Shown piece by piece: positions 45,201 to 50,853 of a stretch of 50,853 nucleotides of DNA. The notes under the pieces are model-generated. The model was given only the letters and a program-made list of their open reading frames with translations. It was not told the DNA's origin and did no database searches. This DNA is from an uncultured Flavobacteriaceae bacterium (GTDB lineage: Bacteria > Bacteroidota > Bacteroidia > Flavobacteriales > Flavobacteriaceae), in the NCBI GenBank assembly GCA_947500385.1, contig CANMSA010000027.1, positions 1 through 50,853 on the forward strand. The letters are read 5' to 3'. The translations under genes were made by a program, and so were the position numbers. Positions within the stretch are counted from its first letter, which is position 1. Each line of letters begins with the position of its first letter.

Positions 45201-46274
45201 TCATCCAATACGTTTAAATTCCAGGTCCGTTCTAGGGGTATTTACGGGTTTTTGTGTCTTTTCGATTATTTGCCAACTGACCCCCGCAGTATCACTGAAA
45301 ACAAAGGATAGCTCCCCAAACTCGTTGGCCTGTATTTCGGAAGGGTGTAGCTTGTGCTTAGCGACCAAATCTTGTACCGTTGTCAGTTTTGGAGTATAGA
45401 ATGAATGCAGGGTAATCCCCTTCTCACCTATTCTTTGTTGTGCTGACTTGTTGGTCTTTTTTCCCCTAGGGATAAAGAACTTTAACTTTCCACAGATATT
45501 ATTTGGGGATACAAACCCTTGATACCAGTGGCTAAAGCCTGGCTCCATCTGAAAAACCTCCTTGGGGCCTTTTTGCCAATCTCCGTCAATGGCGGGTGCT
45601 TCCTCTGCTTTTAATCCCAAGGCGGTCGATAAATAGGACATTTGTTCCAAAGAGACTGCATCTATAATAAAATCATGATGGGTAAACTCGCTTGTCTTGA
45701 GGGTAGTATCGGTATCGACGGTACCGTAACCCGGTATCTCGTATCCATATCGTTGAAAAAAGATATGGTTGAAAAAGGCGCCATACACCGCATTCTCACG
45801 CACCAATACGGGACGTTGAAAAAAATCGCGCGCTCCCGTGTTGAGGCCAAAAAGATCATCCGCTACGGGTACGGTAGGAAGCCATGGTTTTTTTCCTACC
45901 TCCCTGGCAGTTTGATAAATATCGTATAACCGAAAAATGTCATGCGTCATCATCACCGCGATTCTACTGCCTATGGTCTCCACGGGGGCATACCCTACAC
46001 CCTCTCCCAATGGGTGCTCCCATTCTAAAATACGCAGTAGACCGTGACTGTCTATCCGTCCGTTTTGCAGCCGGAAGGAGCGTAGCTTTGAATCGACCCC
46101 GTAGAGCCTACGGGCTGTCACCGCATCTAAGACACCGCTATCGATTTCTTTAAAACCAAAGTCGGCAAAATACTTTTTCGCATAATCGGCATCCGAAGTG
46201 CCGATCATTACTTCATAAAGTCCGCTAATGCCGGTATCGGGGAGCATAGTTTCGGTAGTTTTTGAATGCGACAT
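45201..46274 (-). CDS. Two-domain VOC (glyoxalase/bleomycin-resistance/dioxygenase) superfamily protein
   Basis: A 357-residue protein with two apparent VOC repeats: GLYEVMIGTSDADYAKKYFADFGF at the start (broken here as the beta-alpha-beta opening) and HHDFIIDAVSLEQMSYLSTALGLK at about residues 193-216. VOC proteins bind a metal between paired modules and include isomerases, lyases and extradiol dioxygenases; which applies here cannot be settled. It lies 10 bases after the reductase gene and is surely co-transcribed with it. The setting with a reductase, an alpha/beta hydrolase-fold protein and an SDR suggests breakdown of a small organic compound. Confidence 0.8.
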   Translation of the reverse strand: MSHSKTTETMLPDTGISGLYEVMIGTSDADYAKKYFADFGFKEIDSGVLDAVTARRLYGVDSKLRSFRLQNGRIDSHGLLRILEWEHPLGEGVGYAPVETIGSRIAVMMTHDIFRLYDIYQTAREVGKKPWLPTVPVADDLFGLNTGARDFFQRPVLVRENAVYGAFFNHIFFQRYGYEIPGYGTVDTDTTLKTSEFTHHDFIIDAVSLEQMSYLSTALGLKAEEAPAIDGDWQKGPKEVFQMEPGFSHWYQGFVSPNNICGKLKFFIPRGKKTNKSAQQRIGEKGITLHSFYTPKLTTVQDLVAKHKLHPSEIQANEFGELSFVFSDTAGVSWQIIEKTQKPVNTPRTDLEFKRIG

Positions 46275-46284
46275 ATAACAACGT

Positions 46285-47280
46285 TTACGGAATCAAAATA
46301 AGTTTCCCAAAGTTCTTCCCTGTATAGAGCATTTTGAGGGTAGCGGCATAATTCTCCAACCCTTCTGTAACATGCTCTTTCACGTTTATTTTCCCCTCCT
46401 CGATCCAACCGGCAATTTCCTTGACCGCCATGGGCCATTCTGCTATGAAATCGAACACGATAATACCGGTCAATGTCCCGCGGGCCGTTACAATCTTCAT
46501 GTAGTTTTTGGGGCCTTGAACATTTCCCATATTGTTGTACTGTGATATGGCACCACAAATCACTACGCGAGCTCCCTGTGCCAAGTTCATCAATGCAATA
46601 TCAAGGGTCTCACCTCCCACATTATCGTAAAATATATGCACCCCCGTAGGAGCGTATTCCTTTAATTTAGCATTGATATCCTCCGTTTTATAGTTAATCG
46701 TGTAATCGAACCCACAATCCTTTAAGAGATATTCGCATTTGGCATCGGTTCCGGCCGAACCAATTACGGTACAACCCATTATCTTTGCAATTTGCCCTAC
46801 CGTGGAACCGACCACGCCCGCAGCCCCGGAAACATAAATAACTTCTCCTGCTTTGGGTTTTCCGCGACGTAGCAAACCAAAATAAGCGGTCATTCCCGGC
46901 ATCCCCAGTACGCCTAAATGATGTGTGAGCTTGCCGAAGGACACATCCAATTTTTTAAGCCCTTCCCCGTTTGAAATGGCATGGGTCTGCGACCCTAAAA
47001 GTCCTTCTACATACGTCCCCACCTCGTACGCATCGTTGTTGGACTCGATTACTTTCCCAGCAGAAAAGCTTCGCATCACGGCGCCGATCTCAATTCCTTT
47101 TATATAGGTCGTTCCTTCATTCATCCAACCACGGATGGCGGGATCTAGCGATATCGCTTCGATTTGAATCAGCACTTCCCCGTTCTTTATCGGTGCCAAC
47201 GTTTCCGTTACCAAATCGAAGTTGCTATCTTCGATCGCCCCTGTTGGCCTGCTGGCCAAAACCACTTTTGTATTGGTCAT
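46285..47280 (-). CDS. NADP-dependent medium-chain oxidoreductase (PTGR/CurA-like)
   Basis: A 331-residue zinc-independent MDR enzyme. The NADP-binding core begins VIYVSGAAGVVGSTVGQIAK and continues with VIGSAGTDAKCEYL and IFYDNVGGETLD. Relatives reduce the double bond of alpha,beta-unsaturated ketones and aldehydes. WMNEGTTYIKGIEIGAVM matches the substrate-side loop of the group. It heads a two-gene unit with the VOC gene and diverges from the alpha/beta hydrolase gene; the AT-rich repeats between them may bind the MarR protein. Confidence 0.92.
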   Translation of the reverse strand: MTNTKVVLASRPTGAIEDSNFDLVTETLAPIKNGEVLIQIEAISLDPAIRGWMNEGTTYIKGIEIGAVMRSFSAGKVIESNNDAYEVGTYVEGLLGSQTHAISNGEGLKKLDVSFGKLTHHLGVLGMPGMTAYFGLLRRGKPKAGEVIYVSGAAGVVGSTVGQIAKIMGCTVIGSAGTDAKCEYLLKDCGFDYTINYKTEDINAKLKEYAPTGVHIFYDNVGGETLDIALMNLAQGARVVICGAISQYNNMGNVQGPKNYMKIVTARGTLTGIIVFDFIAEWPMAVKEIAGWIEEGKINVKEHVTEGLENYAATLKMLYTGKNFGKLILIP

Positions 47281-47318
47281 CCTTGAAATGATTTAATTTG
47301 CTTTTAAAAGTATGAAAA

Positions 47319-47357
47319 ATTAGTTAATATTATAAATAATTAACTATATTAACTAAT
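47319..47357. promoter_or_regulatory. AT-rich inverted repeats in the divergent promoter (candidate MarR operator)
   Basis: ATTAGTTAATAT (47319-47330) and ATATTAACTAAT (47346-47357) form a perfect 12-base inverted repeat. A further TTAACTA lies at 47340-47346. These half-sites match those at 45106-45130. The location between the reductase and hydrolase starts would let one regulator control both directions. Confidence 0.6.
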
Positions 47358-47376
47358 TAATTGAAATTTCTTAAAA

Positions 47377-48402
47377 TTGAGCACTAGCCGTTTCGTCCTT
47401 GTTGATACTAGAAAGGTACACTTTCATATGATGGGGGTAGGTCCCGCCTTGGTATTGTTCCACCCCTCTCCGCATACTTCTGAGATATTGCTTCCCTTGG
47501 CAAAAGAATTGGCAACCCATTACACCGTGTTTGTGATGGATACACCCGGTTACGGAAAATCGGACTCCTTAGGTTTTACGCCAACCGCTGTGAATGACTA
47601 TACGGCATTTTTGCACAAAGCTTTCAAAAAAATGGGGTTAAGGAAGGCCCTCTTTTATGGCTCCGCTACCGGTGCACAAATTGCCATTCGCTACGCTTTG
47701 GAATATCCTGAGGATGTTTCACAGCTTTTTCTGGACAATTCGGCTCATTTCGACAAGGCACTATGTGATGCCATTTTGCAACATTACTTTCCCGACCTGA
47801 CACCGAAACTTGATGGAAGCCATTTGACGCAAATTTGGACAATCGTACGTCAAATGTTTCAATACTTCCCGTGGTGTTTTACGACCAAAGAATATGCCTT
47901 GAACCGCCCTCAGCTACCTGCAGCGGCCCTGCACTTCATTGCGATGGATTTTTTAAAGGCCGGAAAGAACTACGACCATGCCTATAAGGTTGCTTTTCAA
48001 CATGAACGCGGTGCGTATGTGCAACAATTAAAGGTACCTACCGTTATTTTTCGTTGGAACAATAGTATCATTACAAAATACGTCGATGACCTATTGGCCT
48101 TCGAATTCCCTTTGAATGTATCGGCCTTCCTCATTAATGGAGATCCCGCCGCGCGCATGCAGGCTATGACCTCGTTCATCAATGAGAAAGCCCAAACCTT
48201 CGCATCTTTCAAAACATCGGTTACGATACAACCTTATGTTGAAGGCCCAAGAATATCCTATCAGCAAGGAAACAATCCCCTTCCAGAAGTCACGGATGAT
48301 GGGCAACACTTGCATCGCGCTTGGAAAATGCTCGTATTGAATAACCCCGCCATGGACGCTGCTCAAATTCAAGCTTGTTTAGTTGATTGGTATACAAAAT
48401 AA
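47377..48402 (+). CDS. Alpha/beta hydrolase-fold protein
   Basis: A 341-residue alpha/beta hydrolase-fold protein. LVLFHPSPHTSE is the oxyanion region and VFVMDTPGYGKSD the usual strand-4 motif. At the nucleophile elbow the sequence is FYGSATGAQIA: in the Gly-x-Nuc-x-Gly frame the nucleophile position (97) is Ala, not Ser. The protein may be non-hydrolytic, or may use Ser96 in a shifted elbow. The start used is a TTG at 47377, 20 bases after the inverted repeat; no ATG is available before the first beta strand. It leads a plus-strand unit with the lipoprotein and SDR genes. Confidence 0.85.
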   Translation: MSTSRFVLVDTRKVHFHMMGVGPALVLFHPSPHTSEILLPLAKELATHYTVFVMDTPGYGKSDSLGFTPTAVNDYTAFLHKAFKKMGLRKALFYGSATGAQIAIRYALEYPEDVSQLFLDNSAHFDKALCDAILQHYFPDLTPKLDGSHLTQIWTIVRQMFQYFPWCFTTKEYALNRPQLPAAALHFIAMDFLKAGKNYDHAYKVAFQHERGAYVQQLKVPTVIFRWNNSIITKYVDDLLAFEFPLNVSAFLINGDPAARMQAMTSFINEKAQTFASFKTSVTIQPYVEGPRISYQQGNNPLPEVTDDGQHLHRAWKMLVLNNPAMDAAQIQACLVDWYTK

Positions 48403-48413
48403 CCCAAAATAGT

Positions 48414-49175
48414 ATGATGAAAAAAACGTGCTTCTCCCTGCTCCTGTCCTTACTCGTATTTGCTTGCAAGGAAAACAACACAACTCCTCAACCCATTCCA
48501 AAAACTGCGAAAACAACATCTTTCATCGGCACTTGGGATAATTTTCAACAATTCTGGCTTGAAAATACCGAAACAGATATGCATCGGCTAGAAACCGATG
48601 ATAAGCATCGTCACCTTTCGATGCGGGTTCAAGAAAACGACAATGGTGGTTTTTCAGTCGAACTTAGAGAAGGTAGAAACGGTGCGAATTTGGTGGAAAC
48701 AATGACATTGAGCGAAGCGGAATTGGCCGGACCCGATTTTAGGTTTGACGGCGATACATTATTCGTTACCGGAAGTACACACTTCAAAAACAAGGATCCT
48801 TATAAGTTTGTCCGTACGCGAAAATTTTCCGGTTGGATCGAAGTGCCTATCACACCGTACAAGGACAGTATTTACCGAAAAAGTAATCTTGAAATCCACG
48901 ATCAAGGGGGCATGGCGGAACTGCAAATAGCCGGTGTTCAATATACTGCCGAGTTGACGCAACTATTGTTTGGACAAAAATTGGCAATCATGAAATTGGC
49001 CATTTACGATATGCCATTGGATAGCGTACAAATTAATAGTCGTTCTATCAGCTATACCTGGCTGAATCCGGAGGCCAAAAGAACGGGCATCAATCTTCGT
49101 AAAGTAGTTTCCGGGTGGACACTTATTGAACCGGGCTATGTAAATTCGGACAATACCAAATTTAATAAAAAGTAA
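48414..49175 (+). CDS. Lipoprotein of unknown function
   Basis: About 254 residues from the ATG at 48414 (MMKKTCFSLLLSLL). The signal peptide ends in a lipobox VFAC (Cys18), so the protein should be lipid-anchored in the cell envelope. The mature part is mainly beta-strand by eye (FRFDGDTLFVTGSTHF, FSGWIEVPITPY) with an opening FIGTWDNFQQFWLENTE that hints at a lipocalin-like or META-type barrel. I do not recognise a family. It lies 11 bases after the hydrolase stop and 4 bases before the SDR start, so the three genes form one unit. Confidence 0.8.
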   Translation: MMKKTCFSLLLSLLVFACKENNTTPQPIPKTAKTTSFIGTWDNFQQFWLENTETDMHRLETDDKHRHLSMRVQENDNGGFSVELREGRNGANLVETMTLSEAELAGPDFRFDGDTLFVTGSTHFKNKDPYKFVRTRKFSGWIEVPITPYKDSIYRKSNLEIHDQGGMAELQIAGVQYTAELTQLLFGQKLAIMKLAIYDMPLDSVQINSRSISYTWLNPEAKRTGINLRKVVSGWTLIEPGYVNSDNTKFNKK

Positions 49176-49179
49176 TACT

Positions 49180-49923
49180 ATGAAGTCGGCATTTCAAGCG
49201 GTACCATCGAACGTTCTTATAGTGGGCGCCAACAGCGGTATTGGCCAAGCATTGATTCAACAACTTTTAGATGTCGGCGCAACGGTATTCGGCATTGATA
49301 TTCAAAAGGAATCCAAGACTTCGATTTCTAAAAAGTATCGGTATTTCGGAGCAACACCTCTTGACCCTCAAAAACTATCCGAGGTAGCCCAAAACATTGG
49401 AGCACAGACCGCTCATATCGACGGACTCGTAAACCTTTCCGGAACTATTCGTAAGTTCAAACCGATCGCAGCGCTCACCTTGGAGGAATGGGATGAAACC
49501 TATGACATTAGTTTTAAAAGTTGCTTTAACTCCTGTAGAATCTTTTTGCCCTTGTTAAAGGGCTCTCCAAAGGCAGCAATTGTAAACATGTCATCGGGAC
49601 TCGCATTTATCGGACAGAAAAACTATGGGCCGTATAGCGCTGCGAAAGCGGCTATCCTTAGCTTTAGCAAGACCCTGGCCGCCGAGCTAGCTCCCCAGAT
49701 TCGTGTCAATGCCGTCGCTCCGGGAGCCGTAGATACGGATTTTATATATAAAGAAGATGGGAGTACCCGCTTCAACAAGGAGGCCTACTTAAAAATGGTG
49801 CCTTTGGGTACGATGGCAAAACCTACGGAAATTGGCTCCGTAATCCTATTTTTACTAAGTGAAAGTGCGGCACATATGACCGGGCAATGCCTGCATGTGA
49901 ATGGGGGTGCCGGGATGCACTAA
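49180..49923 (+). CDS. Short-chain dehydrogenase/reductase
   Basis: A 247-residue classical SDR. The Rossmann glycine motif is NVLIVGANSGIGQAL; NLSG stands for the usual NNAG; the catalytic residues are Ser138 or Ser139 (VNMSSG) and Y152-x3-K156 (YGPYSAAKAA). VAPGAVDTDF and GQCLHVNGGAGMH complete the fold. The Asp at the end of beta 2 (FGID40) favours NAD(H). It oxidises or reduces an alcohol/ketone in the pathway served by this gene group; the substrate is unknown. Last gene of the plus-strand unit. Confidence 0.92.
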   Translation: MKSAFQAVPSNVLIVGANSGIGQALIQQLLDVGATVFGIDIQKESKTSISKKYRYFGATPLDPQKLSEVAQNIGAQTAHIDGLVNLSGTIRKFKPIAALTLEEWDETYDISFKSCFNSCRIFLPLLKGSPKAAIVNMSSGLAFIGQKNYGPYSAAKAAILSFSKTLAAELAPQIRVNAVAPGAVDTDFIYKEDGSTRFNKEAYLKMVPLGTMAKPTEIGSVILFLLSESAAHMTGQCLHVNGGAGMH

Positions 49924-49931
49924 AAAATCAA

Positions 49932-49955
49932 GTTCAGGTTCAGGTTCAGGTTCAA
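49932..49955. repeat. Tandem hexamer repeat, four copies
   Basis: GTTCAG three times followed by GTTCAA, directly after the SDR stop codon in the 113-base gap between convergent genes. Further GTTCAA/TTGAAC words occur up to about 50010. It could be slippage-prone; I see no function. Confidence 0.85.
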
Positions 49956-50036
49956 TGCCTATCTAGGGCCGTTGAATTTAGTTCAATTTTATCTTATGTA
50001 ACACTTGAACTATCCATCCGAATAGCAACTATTCGC

Positions 50037-50786
50037 TCACTTTTGATTCTCGTCAATTAACTTATATGCCAAATCTAGCGCTACATCACGCCTTTGTAAG
50101 AGGTCATAGATGGTGGGTACGGCGCCGTAATCTGGTAATACCCCATGCCCTTTATGATCAAACGACAGGTTCATTACCGATCGTAAAACCGGAATCGTAA
50201 CCCTAACTTTTGAATTTGGAAGGGTAAGTCTCAATAAATCGTTTGCTGTGGTCTCCCCGGGATTCCCCCCCGCCTCCTCACCAATGAATGTGGCATTTGT
50301 ATATGATTTGACAAGGCCCAAAAAAGTTCCTGTAGCCGAAGCACTGGCAGCATTTTGTAAAACGTAGAGCTTTCCCGTGTAGGATGCTTTTTTGGGCAAA
50401 ATTCTTTGTAATTCAATATTCTTAATATGATAAGTATCGCCTTTTTTCACCAAGGGCTGACGCCTAAAGTGTTTAAAGAAACCATCCTTCTCATAGTGTT
50501 TCGGATTTGGTATTTTTTTCACTACTGCATACTCATCCTTATAGGGAAAAATAGGTGCGGAAATAAGGTAACGCAGCACCTCGTCCGCTGCCTCCCCATA
50601 TCCCCCCCCATTGTTGCGTACATCCAAAATAAGATTCTCAATTTTTTTAGCCTTTAGTTCTTGGAATACTCCTTTTATCATATTTCTAAACTCCCGGGCA
50701 CTATCATATTGAAAGGATGGTATTTTAAAATAGCCTATATTTTTTTGTAGGTTAAATTCAATCGTTCTACTAGGTATTGAACTCAT
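50037..50786 (-). CDS. S41-family serine peptidase, possibly 5'-truncated
   Basis: A 249-residue S41 (C-terminal-processing/IRBP-like) peptidase core: NIGYFKIPSF, LILDVRNNGGGYGEAADEV, the serine region LQNAASASATGTFLG and FIGEEAGGNPGET. The Lys of the Ctp-type Ser-Lys dyad is not at the usual spacing, which is normal for the IRBP-like branch. No signal peptide or PDZ domain is seen, although relatives usually carry 100-200 residues before this core. The ATG at 50784-50786 follows directly on an in-frame TAA (50787-50789), and the frame is open from that stop to the right edge. The gene may therefore be split by a nonsense mutation, or start here as a short form. Confidence 0.75.
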   Translation of the reverse strand: MSSIPSRTIEFNLQKNIGYFKIPSFQYDSAREFRNMIKGVFQELKAKKIENLILDVRNNGGGYGEAADEVLRYLISAPIFPYKDEYAVVKKIPNPKHYEKDGFFKHFRRQPLVKKGDTYHIKNIELQRILPKKASYTGKLYVLQNAASASATGTFLGLVKSYTNATFIGEEAGGNPGETTANDLLRLTLPNSKVRVTIPVLRSVMNLSFDHKGHGVLPDYGAVPTIYDLLQRRDVALDLAYKLIDENQK

Positions 50787-50853
50787 TTAGACTTTTTTAT
50801 TTTGAATTTTCTCAAGGCCAAGACTATGAATGACAGGTAGTTGAAACCTTTCC

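Noticed and set aside
1-50853. CRISPR arrays, tRNA or rRNA genes, insertion sequences or integrases
   Set aside because: I looked for regularly spaced repeats, transposase-like proteins and RNA gene signatures and saw none. A tRNA could be missed by eye.

Overview
The window reads as chromosomal DNA from a member of the Bacteroidota, most likely a marine Flavobacteriaceae. The support is a SusC/SusD pair, moderate to low GC, weak Shine-Dalgarno sequences and a Bacteroidetes-type TAnnTTTG promoter candidate. I see no rRNA, tRNA, CRISPR array or insertion sequence. The organism is an inference; nothing here fixes the genus.

Positions 1-35735 (all minus strand, read right to left) hold one large hybrid PKS-NRPS gene cluster arranged like a single operon. 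It opens with a 4707-residue megasynthase: FAAL-ACP-KS-AT-DH(degenerate)-KR-ACP-KS-AT-DH-KR-ACP-C. Then come an asparagine synthase, a luciferase-like monooxygenase fused to a broken adenylation-domain remnant, and three consecutive A-T-C NRPS proteins. A family 2 glycosyltransferase, a PhyH-type Fe(II)/2-oxoglutarate oxygenase, a SyrD/PvdE-type cyclic-peptide ABC exporter and a CmlA-like metallo-beta-lactamase-fold oxygenase follow. A fourth NRPS protein (A-T-C...) runs off the left edge. The expected product is a glycosylated, oxidised lipopeptide or lipo-oligomer. All four visible A domains have practically the same selectivity code (DVRH[L/F]ALLAK), so the peptide part should be a run of one building block. 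The Arg/His pair in that code recalls A domains that activate the side-chain carboxylate of Asp or Glu. No thioesterase or other release domain lies inside the window, so the cluster continues to the left.

Five of the assembly-line proteins, including the monooxygenase, end in a short acidic tail closing with Phe (KEDF, SDEF, DNDF, DEDF, SEDF). This looks like a shared docking tag.

Positions 35736-43483 form a transition and nutrient-uptake region: a Crp/Fnr-type regulator, a SAM methyltransferase, an orphan SusD/SusC pair and a divergent DeoR-type regulator. An identical 19-base element with a 5-N4-5 palindromic core lies upstream of the Crp/Fnr gene and again between susC and the DeoR gene, suggesting a shared operator.

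Positions 43490-49923 hold a small-molecule catabolic or detoxification set: MarR regulator, nitrilase-family hydrolase, two-domain VOC protein, medium-chain reductase, alpha/beta hydrolase-fold protein, lipoprotein and SDR. AT-rich inverted repeats built on TAGTTAA/TTAACTA lie before the nitrilase gene and between the divergent reductase and hydrolase genes, and are good candidates for MarR operators. The right end (50037-50853) has an S41 peptidase that may be broken by an in-frame stop.
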